A stretch of DNA of 8,520 bases from an uncultured Phycisphaerales bacterium (GTDB lineage: Bacteria; Planctomycetota; Phycisphaerae; Sedimentisphaerales; Anaerobacaceae), in contig CALMMH010000805.1 of NCBI GenBank assembly GCA_937868145.1, positions 1 to 8,520 on the forward strand, in the 5' to 3' direction. This document shows positions 1-6,052 of the stretch, piece by piece (position 1 is the stretch's first letter; each line of letters starts with the position of its first letter). The position numbers were made by a program, and so were the translations under genes. The notes under the pieces are model-generated. The model did not search any database and was not told the origin of the DNA. It saw nothing but the letters and a program-made list of their open reading frames with translations.

Positions 1-107
1 TGACGACCGACGACGCGACGACGGCCGCAGGGCCATGGGCGCAAGCCCTGTGCACGTGGTCACTGCAGCATAGCCGCGCCTAACGACGAACAAGGAGGAT
101 TGAAACA
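1..107 (+). other. Leader/spacer upstream of the tail tube gene
   Basis: This stretch holds no complete gene. Bases 1-24 are rich in ACG/CGA triplets, like the spacer at 541-575, which argues for intergenic sequence. A stop codon TGA sits at 1-3, and another reading frame entering from the left stays open until TAA at 81-83, so the tail end of an upstream gene cannot be excluded; its short translated tail is not recognisable. A strong Shine-Dalgarno AAGGAGGA lies at 92-99, eight bases before the ATG at 108. No convincing promoter was seen. Confidence 0.5.
26..52 (+). repeat. Small hairpin in leader
   Basis: Bases 26-33 can pair with 45-52. The core is CAGGGC (28-33) against GCCCTG (45-50), extended by one G-U and one C-G pair, around an 11-base loop. 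There is no following T-run, so it does not look like an intrinsic terminator. It might be an mRNA processing or stability structure, or chance in GC-rich DNA. Confidence 0.25.
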
Positions 108-536
108 ATGGCCACACAAGCGAAAGCAGCCTACGGCACGAAACTCAAAATGGGCGACGGGGGCTCACCCGAAACGTTTACCGAGATTCCGGAGGTGGGC
201 GATCTCAAGGGGCCGAAAGTCAGCGTCAAAACGATTGATGTCACCACGCATGGCTCGGCGGCGAGCGGGGCGAACGAGGAGATTATTCCCTCCACGATCA
301 ACGGGGGCGAGGTGAGCTTCCAGCTGAATTATGTCGAGTCCGATCCGGTGCATATTGCGCTGATTGCCGCGGCGCAAGGCCGCACGAAAAAGAATTTTCA
401 GAAGGTGAATCCCGAAGGTACCAAAACAATCAGCTTTGCCGGCTATGTCACTGACATCGCGTTCAGCGATCCGGTCAGCGACAAGAAGCAGGCCGATGTG
501 ACGATTACCGTCTCGGGCGGCCTGACGTTCAGCTAA
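108..536 (+). CDS. Major tail tube protein
   Basis: The 142-residue product resembles the phage lambda gpV N-domain-type tail tube subunits, which stack as rings to form the tail tube through which DNA passes. It opens with a short polar segment (residues 1-10), followed by alternating beta-strand-like stretches. Typical are the acidic 'EIPEVGDLKGPK' stretch near residues 26-37, a 'DVTTHGS' segment near residues 45-51 and a C-terminal strand 'ADVTITVSGGLTFS'. This is the usual pattern of tail tube proteins. The start is ATG 108, preceded by the strong SD AAGGAGGA at 92-99. No signal peptide, membrane segment or cysteine is seen. It lacks the extra C-terminal Ig-like domain carried by some relatives. 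Strong translation signals fit a subunit needed in many copies. Assignment rests on sequence pattern and on position ahead of chaperone and tape measure genes. Confidence 0.85.
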   Translation: MATQAKAAYGTKLKMGDGGSPETFTEIPEVGDLKGPKVSVKTIDVTTHGSAASGANEEIIPSTINGGEVSFQLNYVESDPVHIALIAAAQGRTKKNFQKVNPEGTKTISFAGYVTDIAFSDPVSDKKQADVTITVSGGLTFS

Positions 537-603
537 TCGACGCACGAGGCCCACGACGCGAACACGACGACGCACACACTTGAACTTGTAAGGAGGAGAC
601 ATC
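537..603 (+). promoter_or_regulatory. ACG-rich spacer with near-consensus SD
   Basis: This 67-base spacer contains CACGACG-type repeats at 541-575 and ends with TAAGGAGGA at 589-597, almost the full complement of the 16S rRNA 3' end, six bases before ATG 604. The leaders at 1-107 and 7924-7953 share the same design: an ACGACGA-type run, then AAGGAGGA. No promoter or terminator is apparent. Confidence 0.5.
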
Positions 604-981
604 ATGCCACGTACTACCATTCCAGCCGCATCGATCATTACCCCGCTCGGTCCCTATCCCACGTTGCCGGTGTCGGCGCTCGCGCTCGATCTGACCTGGC
701 AAGCCGCCGACACGGCGAATCTCAATCAATTCCCACTCGGGCAGGGCAAGTATTTCATTTTGGCGCGCAACGTTCATGCGACGACCCCATTCACCCTCAC
801 GCTGTCCAGTGTGGCGGACGCACGGAGGCGCACGGGCGATATCACGGCCTATTCCATCGCGGCGGGCAAGCAGGCCGCCTTCTTGCTCGATAATCAGGAG
901 GGATGGTTGCAGCCGGACGGGAATTTCTATCTGGCCGGCAGCGATGTCAGCATTCAGTTCTGCATTCTCCGATTGACATAA
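604..981 (+). CDS. Conserved hypothetical phage structural protein
   Basis: The product is a 125-residue soluble protein without signal peptide or membrane segment. It resembles a family of small, beta-rich phage virion-associated proteins seen near head and tail genes; recognised here from its pattern are 'GPYPTLPVSALALDLTWQAAD' early on (about residues 16-36), 'ILARNVHATTPFTLTLSSVAD' in the middle, 'RTGDITAYSIAAGKQAAFLL', and 'GWLQPDGNFYL' near the C-terminus. Function is not established. Its place between tail tube and chaperone genes and its near-perfect SD (589-597) suggest a virion component made in quantity, possibly a tube or capsid decoration protein; that is inference. Tail tube and chaperone genes are more often adjacent, so the insertion of this gene is somewhat unusual. 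Confidence 0.6.
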   Translation: MPRTTIPAASIITPLGPYPTLPVSALALDLTWQAADTANLNQFPLGQGKYFILARNVHATTPFTLTLSSVADARRRTGDITAYSIAAGKQAAFLLDNQEGWLQPDGNFYLAGSDVSIQFCILRLT

Positions 982-1069
982 CCGAGGCGCGCTCTGGTCC
1001 GTCTCATGGATGGACCAGAGAGACGCGCACCGTCAGTCAGACGCCATAGACCAGAGAGAGAGGAACAAC
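982..1069 (+). promoter_or_regulatory. Structured intergenic region before the chaperone
   Basis: A perfect 9-bp inverted repeat (992-1000 with 1012-1020) is extended by 5 bp (987-991 with 1024-1028) across a 3-base bulge at 1021-1023, with an 11-base loop. The right arm's sequence GACCAGAGAGA (1013-1023) recurs at 1049-1059, just upstream of ATG 1070 and next to the GAGG at 1060-1063. The left arm could therefore pair with either copy. No T-run follows, so this is not a standard intrinsic terminator. A role in mRNA processing, partial attenuation or translational control of the chaperone is possible. Confidence 0.55.
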
Positions 1070-1486
1070 ATGGAGCCGTCGAACGACCTGTTAAGCAAGG
1101 ACGATATCCTGGGCATGGACGACATCCCCGTCGAGGAAGTCGTCGTCCCTGAATGGAAAAACCGGAGAGTCTTGATCTCGGGCCTCACGGCAGCGGGCAA
1201 GAACGCCTACCAGTCCTCACTGGTGGAACTCCAGGGCAAGACGCGGAAGCTCAAGTTGGAGCATTCCACGGCGAAGCTGCTCGTGCGCTGCCTCGTCGAT
1301 GCCAAGCGGCAGCCCTTGTTTACCGAGACCGATATTATCCGGCTCGGCACCAAGAGCGCGGCTGTGTTGGAGCGATTGGCGAAAGTCGCCAGCCGGCTCT
1401 CCGGCATGGATGAGCAGGAGCAAGAGGCGCTGGTAAAAAACTCCGAAGCAGCCCAGAGCGACGATTCGCCTACCGTCTCGCTCTGA
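1070..1486 (+). CDS. Tail assembly chaperone (gpG-like)
   Basis: The 138-residue acidic product matches siphophage tail assembly chaperones of the lambda gpG type, which bind the tape measure protein and keep it soluble during tail assembly and are absent from the finished virion. Characteristic segments are the start 'LSKDDILGMDDIPVEEVVVPEW' (about residues 8-29), the central 'GLTAAGKNAYQSSLVE', 'LLVRCLVDAKRQPLFTETDI' with the usual 'LFTE.D' pattern, 'LGTKSAAVLERLAKVASRLSGM', and the end 'LVKNSEAAQSDDSP'. The frame opens earlier, at ATG 1010, but that would put the start inside the hairpin loop and add 20 atypical residues. ATG 1070, with GAGG at 1060-1063, agrees with the family. This SD is weaker than those of the two upstream genes. 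Near the end the mRNA carries a slippery heptamer at 1435-1441 that gives access to the -1 frame. Confidence 0.85.
   Translation: MEPSNDLLSKDDILGMDDIPVEEVVVPEWKNRRVLISGLTAAGKNAYQSSLVELQGKTRKLKLEHSTAKLLVRCLVDAKRQPLFTETDIIRLGTKSAAVLERLAKVASRLSGMDEQEQEALVKNSEAAQSDDSPTVSL
1435..1441 (+). promoter_or_regulatory. Programmed -1 frameshift site, A AAA AAC
   Basis: In the zero frame the codons are GTA AAA AAC, giving the canonical X XXY YYZ heptamer A AAA AAC. A one-base slip back moves ribosomes into the frame that is open from 1414 to the stop at 1786-1788. Tail chaperone genes of many long-tailed phages use such a slip at this position (lambda G/T uses GGGAAAG). Downstream, an 8-bp stem could act as the stimulator. 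Confidence 0.85.
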
Positions 1487-1788
1487 GTCTGGGGGCATCG
1501 AACCCGGACAGGCTGCTGGCGCAGATGTCGGCGAAACAGTGTACGGACTGGCAGGCCTACGAATCGGTGGAGCCGTTCGGGGAGCGGGCGCACTACTGGC
1601 GCACCGGGCAGATTTGCGCGGCGATCCACAATAGCCAGCGCACGAAAAAATCAGATCGCGTGGCGAAGGCCGAGGATTTTATGCCGGACACCTTTCGCGA
1701 TGAGACCGACGAGGACGCGAGCACACCCACCGATGACTACGACCAACTCAAAGCCGTGCATGACCGTGCGCAGCGAGGGATCGCGTGA
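1441..1788 (+). CDS. Frameshift extension of the tail chaperone (GT-like, DUF4035-type)
   Basis: This reading frame encodes the lambda gpT counterpart, made as a fusion to the preceding protein: 124 residues read from 1070 to 1441, then 115 more, about 239 in total. Family marks are 'RFAYRLALSLG' right after the junction, 'LLAQMSAKQCTDWQAYESVEPFGE', then 'AAIHNSQ' and 'AEDFMP', as in DUF4035 proteins. The recognisable 'RFAYRLALSLG' lies upstream of the first ATG of this frame (1525), and that ATG has no clear SD, so separate initiation is less likely than frameshifting. In lambda the T part binds tail tube subunits and brings them to the tape measure. The tail after 'DFMP' is acidic and probably flexible. 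Its stop overlaps the tape measure start (GTGA, 1785-1788), favouring translational coupling. Confidence 0.82.
   Translation, partial: LRSSPERRFAYRLALSLGASNPDRLLAQMSAKQCTDWQAYESVEPFGERAHYWRTGQICAAIHNSQRTKKSDRVAKAEDFMPDTFRDETDEDASTPTDDYDQLKAVHDRAQRGIA
1454..1485 (+). promoter_or_regulatory. Candidate frameshift-stimulating stem-loop
   Basis: CAGAGCGA (1454-1461) pairs perfectly with TCGCTCTG (1478-1485), beginning 12 bases after the slippery site, with a 16-base loop. The zero-frame stop (1484-1486) overlaps the 3' arm. Loop bases CGATTCG (1462-1468) are complementary to CGAATCG at 1560-1566, which could form a long-range pseudoknot. The spacer is a little longer than the usual 5-9 bases, so its role is probable rather than certain. 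Confidence 0.5.
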
Positions 1789-4241
1789 ATAAGCTCGTCC
1801 TTGAAATGGTCGCGGATTCCAACGGGTTGATCCGAGGCCTCCAGCAGGCACAAAAGGCGGTCCATCAATTCGTCCAGTCAGCTGGCGGCGCAGGCTCGGC
1901 CATCGGGGGCCCGCTCAATCAAGCCCTCTCGGCATTTACCAATCTCGCGAAGGGTGGGGGATTGGCCGCGGGCGTCTTGGCCGGGGCATTGATCTCCACC
2001 TCAACTGCAGCGGTAGTGATGACGCTTGCTGCGGGCAGGCAAGCGGAACAAATCGAACAACTCAGCTCCATTACGGATCTCTCGACGGACACCCTGCAGG
2101 ACTATCAAGCCATTCTGGGTCGGGTCGGGCTGGGTGGGGACGATCTGGTGCGAATGTTCAAGACGCTCTCGACCAAAATGGAAGAGGCGCGTGCCGGAGC
2201 GGGTCCAGCCAGCGACCGATTCAGGCAAATCGGGATCGATCTCAGAACGGTGACCAGCACCGAGGACCTGATTAAAAAAGTGTCCAGCTCGCTCGCGGGG
2301 TTCCATAACGGCGTCGAGAAGGCCGCGATTCAAACGGATCTGCTGGGGAAATCTGGGTTGAAGTTCGGGTTGGCGCTGGAGGAAATGGCGAAGGGGGCCA
2401 ATGCGGCGAATCGCGAATCGATCAATCTGGGTGCCACGCTCTCCGGCGGGCAGCTCGCGGAACTGTCTGCGATGGATGATCGCGTCGATGATCTCGGCAC
2501 AGCTTGGACACGCTTTGGGCAACAGCTGGGATCCTTTGTCGCCCCTGCGGTGGACTTCGCGGCGAAGGCCCTCACGAATCTGCTCGCGATGGCCTCAGAT
2601 GGGTTGCGGGCCATGAACGCGCTGTCTGGAATTTCCGGTGCCTCTGACTCACGCCCGCAGGCTCCCGCACTCGTCGATCAGTCGAAAGTGCTGGAGCGCG
2701 CGCGGGCCTCTGCCGATGCCCACATCAAGCTGCTCGAATCACAGGACAAGCAAGAGGACGCGCTCAGGCAGGCGAATTTCCAGCGCTTCCAGGCCCATCA
2801 ATCGGCCTGGGCCGGCTTCTCCGTAGCCTCTGATCTGGAGATGGCGCGTGATCATGAAGCGGTGCTCAAACAAAACGAGCAGGTGGCGCTCGCGAGCACG
2901 AATGCGCAGATTCTAAACCTCGAAGCCTTCGTTGCCAAGAAGTCCGCACTGTTCACCAAGGACGAAAAAGGCCAGGCCGATCTCGCCAAATTCACGATTG
3001 AGAGTCAACAAAAGATTGCGGAGGCGGTGAACCAAGGGACGATTGCGGCGATCAACAGCGGCAGCGCGCGACTCGCGGCCGCGAGAAAAACCGCTGACCT
3101 CATGCGGGAATTAGAAATCCAGCCCTACCAGGATGCGGTCGTCGCGGCCAAGACACTCGATGAGGCGCAGCAGGCCCTCTTCCAAAGCGAAGCGGGCCTG
3201 CTCGGCGCGTCAGAGGCCGCGCGGCGTGTCCGGTTCAATCTCATTGCGGAAGAGGCGGCACTCACGAGGGCCATGATTGATCAGACGATCACAGAAGAAA
3301 CCCGCAAGGCGCAGGCCCTTCAGAACTTAGACCTCCAGACGGACACCAAGCGTCGGCAGGCCGTGCAGGCGTTCCCCACATTCTTTGAATCGCAGATGCA
3401 GGCCATTGTGGCGTCGAACGCCTTCTCGATGGGGTCGATGGTCTCCACCTGGACGGGCGGCATCGCCCAGATGGTGATCCATGGCGGCAACCTACAGGCC
3501 GTCTGGGAGCAGACACAGGTGGCGCTCGTGCAGGCCGCGCTCAATGCCGGCGTGCAACTCGCCGCGCAGTGGGCGCTGCGAGCCTCGGTAGAGCTAGGCA
3601 TTCTCACGGCGACGGAATCGGCCAAGTTCGGATTGAAGACGGCGAGTAATGCGGCGTTGATGGCGGCGGAAACCGCGAAGAACGTCACCCTCGTCGCAGA
3701 GAATGAAGCGAAGAACGCCGCCATCGTGGCGGGCGATGCCGCCGCCGCAGGCGGGACCGTCTCGATCTGGGCAGCTGCAGGGTCCGCCATTGGCGGCATC
3801 CTCACGACAATGATGACCACGGTCGGCACGTTTCTTATGGAGACCGTGATTCCCGCCTTAGTCTCGATGGGAGAAGCGATAGCGGAATTCCTCTTTGGCG
3901 TGGGTGCGGCGGAAGAGGCCACGATTTTCGGCATTCCGGCGGGCATTGCCACCATGATTGCCGCCGGGGTGATTCTCGCGGCCGTGGGTTCGCTGGCGGC
4001 CTTTGCCTTTGCCGACGGAGGCATTGCGACCGGACCCACCAGGGCCTTGATTGGGGAAGCGGGATCGCCGGAAGCCGTGATTCCCCTGAATAGTCGCGGC
4101 GCCTCCTTTTTCCGTGACGCGATGGGGGGCGGCGGTGGATCGCAACCGATCATCGTCAAGACCTATCTCAACGGTCGTGAAATCGCGCGCGCGGTGAGCG
4201 ACGAGCTGCCAGGCGCGTTACGCACGATGGGAGCCTACTGA
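1785..4241 (+). CDS. Tail tape measure protein
   Basis: The 818-residue product is a tail tape measure protein: it sets tail length as the tube polymerises around it and is thought to exit with DNA at infection. Residues 1-55 are a typical start ('LIRGLQQAQKAVHQFVQ'). A hydrophobic Gly/Ala stretch spans about 57-84. Residues 85-200 hold the conserved tape-measure-like helical region with 'LSSITDLSTDTLQDYQAIL' and 'DLLGKSGLKF'. About 290-545 is polar, Ala/Gln-rich helix, followed by an Ala-rich hydrophobic region peaking at 655-742. The C-terminus has the hallmark 'ADGGIATGP...LIGEAGSPEAVIPL' (743-768). No peptidase or lysozyme domain is seen. Using the general rule of about 0.15 nm per residue, the tail would be near 120 nm. 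Start is GTG 1785 with GAGGG at 1775-1779, overlapping the chaperone stop. C-terminal processing, as in lambda gpH, is possible. Confidence 0.92.
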   Translation: MNKLVLEMVADSNGLIRGLQQAQKAVHQFVQSAGGAGSAIGGPLNQALSAFTNLAKGGGLAAGVLAGALISTSTAAVVMTLAAGRQAEQIEQLSSITDLSTDTLQDYQAILGRVGLGGDDLVRMFKTLSTKMEEARAGAGPASDRFRQIGIDLRTVTSTEDLIKKVSSSLAGFHNGVEKAAIQTDLLGKSGLKFGLALEEMAKGANAANRESINLGATLSGGQLAELSAMDDRVDDLGTAWTRFGQQLGSFVAPAVDFAAKALTNLLAMASDGLRAMNALSGISGASDSRPQAPALVDQSKVLERARASADAHIKLLESQDKQEDALRQANFQRFQAHQSAWAGFSVASDLEMARDHEAVLKQNEQVALASTNAQILNLEAFVAKKSALFTKDEKGQADLAKFTIESQQKIAEAVNQGTIAAINSGSARLAAARKTADLMRELEIQPYQDAVVAAKTLDEAQQALFQSEAGLLGASEAARRVRFNLIAEEAALTRAMIDQTITEETRKAQALQNLDLQTDTKRRQAVQAFPTFFESQMQAIVASNAFSMGSMVSTWTGGIAQMVIHGGNLQAVWEQTQVALVQAALNAGVQLAAQWALRASVELGILTATESAKFGLKTASNAALMAAETAKNVTLVAENEAKNAAIVAGDAAAAGGTVSIWAAAGSAIGGILTTMMTTVGTFLMETVIPALVSMGEAIAEFLFGVGAAEEATIFGIPAGIATMIAAGVILAAVGSLAAFAFADGGIATGPTRALIGEAGSPEAVIPLNSRGASFFRDAMGGGGGSQPIIVKTYLNGREIARAVSDELPGALRTMGAY

Positions 4242-6037
4242 TGCTCGGCTCTGGCTCATTCGGCAGCGATAGCCTTGGTTCGACACTCATCACACCCGGC
4301 GACGTGAGTGATCCCGAGAGCCTGAGCCCGATTGTGACGACCTGGAATGGCGTAGATGCGCGGGGGGTCGTGGCGATGGATTCGCTGCAAATCCAGGATA
4401 CGCTCGGCCAACCTGTCACGGCGAGTTTCACGATCAATCACCCTGACAATGAACCCGTCGTGGGCGACCAGATCACCATTCGCTATTTCTCGCAGGTGCT
4501 CTTTGTCGGCACCATCGACCATGTGCAAAAACTCTCGCCCGATCTCTCGCTGTTTCAATATCAGGTGGATTGCCTCGACCTCTCGCAAATCCTCATCCGT
4601 CGAAAGCTCAAGCGGAACTTTATCAATCTCCCCATCGTCAACATTCTGGATTCGATCCTCGACAATGAATTGCTCGGCGAACCGTTGACCATCGGCACGA
4701 TTGAAAGTCGCGCGACACTCCCGCTCGTGGATGCGAAGGGCGGCAAAGTGCTGGACGTTTTGCGCGACATGGCGGCGGCCACGGGGCAGACCTGCTACCT
4801 CGATTTTGATGGCTCGATCCAGATGCGGAGCACGCTCGTCCCCATCGCGCCATTGGTGCTCAATGAGGCAAACGTGTTGCTGGACGGCATGACCGTCAAG
4901 ACCGATCGGGAAACCTATCGCAATGTGCAGACGGTGACGGTGACGGGCACGGCGCCATCGGGGCAGGATGCGCTCGTCTCGACACAGCAACGGCGCAACC
5001 AGGATCAGATCGATGCCCGCGCACTCATCGAGGGCGGCACCGGCATCTATGAGGAGTATGAGGACATCACGCATCCCACGAGCAACGATCCGATCCAGAT
5101 CATTCTCCTCGGGATTGGCTATGCGCGATTGCGTTTGGCGGTCAGCGGCGTGCCGAGGATGACGGTGCAATGTCGCGTGCGCGGCTATGGCTTTCGCGCG
5201 GGACAGGTCGCAACGGTGGATCTGCCGACGTTCGGACTCAGCGGAACGATGGTGGTGCAGCGCGTCACGATTCGCGAGCAGGCCGGACGCTATTTGTTCC
5301 ACGATCTCGAACTCACGACCTCCAGCCTCCAGCAGCGGGCCTATGAGGCCTGGCTGAACATCGTCAAAGGCGGCAAAGTCACCGTGCAGATGCCTGCTTC
5401 GATCACAACCAATTTGCAATCGTACAACACGCCTGGCTCATTTAGTTGGGTGTCTCCCATTACGGGATCGGTGGAAATTTCCTGCTATGGATCCGGAGCT
5501 GGAGGAGGGGGAGGCGCACGTATCACGAACATTCCTCAAACTCCAGGGCACGTATATAACGGACAAGCCGCCCCCTCAACAGTTGGAGCAAATGGGGGAG
5601 TGGGCGGGAAAAGCGGGAAGGCGGTCACGACGATTGATGTGATTGCGGGAGATCAAATTACTGTCGTCGTTGGTTCCGCAGGAGTGGCAGGATCAAATAA
5701 TACGATGGTCTACAATTCCTCGCTAGATACTGGCCAGACGGTCGGTGTCTATGGAGTCGTCGGCGGAGCGGGTAACTTTTCGTACGCGAGCTATCGCGGC
5801 AATATCGTATGCCAGGGCAATGGCGGCGGCGGGGGCAAAAGAGGTGCGTGCACTGAGTATTATGATGGTTGGACAATATATATCTCCTCATTCAATGGTG
5901 GCGTGGCAACGAATGGCGGCGGCGTCGGCGATGCCGTGTCCGTCGGAGGCGGCAAGGCGGGCGGGAATAAAGGCACTGGCAATCCCTATGTGCAGCCGAG
6001 TGCTGGCGCTGATGGTCTGGTTGAAATTCGCTGGTAA
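4241..6037 (+). CDS. Tail hub protein with glycine-rich adhesin-like tip
   Basis: The 598-residue product looks like a two-part tail-tip protein. Residues about 25-385 resemble siphophage hub proteins with a gp27/Tal-like fold: 'GDQITIRYFSQVLFVGTIDHVQK' (about 75-97), 'YQVDCLDLSQILIRRKLKR' (about 107-125), 'IVNILDSILDN' (about 132-142), 'VLDVLRDMAAATGQTCYLDFDGSIQMR', and 'DRETYRNVQTVTVTG'. From about 400 ('FSWVSPITGSVEISCYGSGAGGGGG') to the end it is a glycine-rich domain with Gly5 runs at about 421-425 and 528-532, of the kind found in phage fibre tips and adhesins. The hub would close the tube's distal end; the Gly-rich part probably faces the host surface (inference). The start ATG 4241 shares one base with the tape measure stop (TGATG). 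The tip is less GC-rich than the hub and uses an AUA codon, hinting at separate origin. Confidence 0.75.
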   Translation: MLGSGSFGSDSLGSTLITPGDVSDPESLSPIVTTWNGVDARGVVAMDSLQIQDTLGQPVTASFTINHPDNEPVVGDQITIRYFSQVLFVGTIDHVQKLSPDLSLFQYQVDCLDLSQILIRRKLKRNFINLPIVNILDSILDNELLGEPLTIGTIESRATLPLVDAKGGKVLDVLRDMAAATGQTCYLDFDGSIQMRSTLVPIAPLVLNEANVLLDGMTVKTDRETYRNVQTVTVTGTAPSGQDALVSTQQRRNQDQIDARALIEGGTGIYEEYEDITHPTSNDPIQIILLGIGYARLRLAVSGVPRMTVQCRVRGYGFRAGQVATVDLPTFGLSGTMVVQRVTIREQAGRYLFHDLELTTSSLQQRAYEAWLNIVKGGKVTVQMPASITTNLQSYNTPGSFSWVSPITGSVEISCYGSGAGGGGGARITNIPQTPGHVYNGQAAPSTVGANGGVGGKSGKAVTTIDVIAGDQITVVVGSAGVAGSNNTMVYNSSLDTGQTVGVYGVVGGAGNFSYASYRGNIVCQGNGGGGGKRGACTEYYDGWTIYISSFNGGVATNGGGVGDAVSVGGGKAGGNKGTGNPYVQPSAGADGLVEIRW

Positions 6038-6052
6038 GAAACGAGGAATGAC

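Noticed and set aside
1..83. C-terminal end of an upstream gene in the frame ending at TAA 81-83
   Set aside because: The 26-codon tail is unrecognisable, and the ACG-triplet composition matches the other intergenic spacers; kept only as a possibility.
973..978. TTGACA, a perfect -35 hexamer overlapping the stop of the 604-981 gene
   Set aside because: No -10-like hexamer at the proper distance; the spacing points into the GC-rich hairpin arm.
987..1028. Intrinsic terminator at the inverted repeat
   Set aside because: No T-run follows, and the downstream chaperone gene must be expressed with the module.
1010..1069. Earlier ATG for the tail chaperone, adding 20 residues
   Set aside because: It lies in the loop of the inverted repeat, has no SD and adds residues not typical of the family.
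3320..4159. Long open frame on the - strand (279 residues) opposite the tape measure gene
   Set aside because: Low-complexity Ala/Pro/Ser translation that mirrors the Ala-rich tape measure; no ribosome-binding site or domain.
4256..5419. Long open frame on the - strand (387 residues) opposite the hub gene
   Set aside because: Arg/His-rich composition without recognisable domain; it is the mirror of a GC-rich coding gene, and the + strand frame has clear family features.
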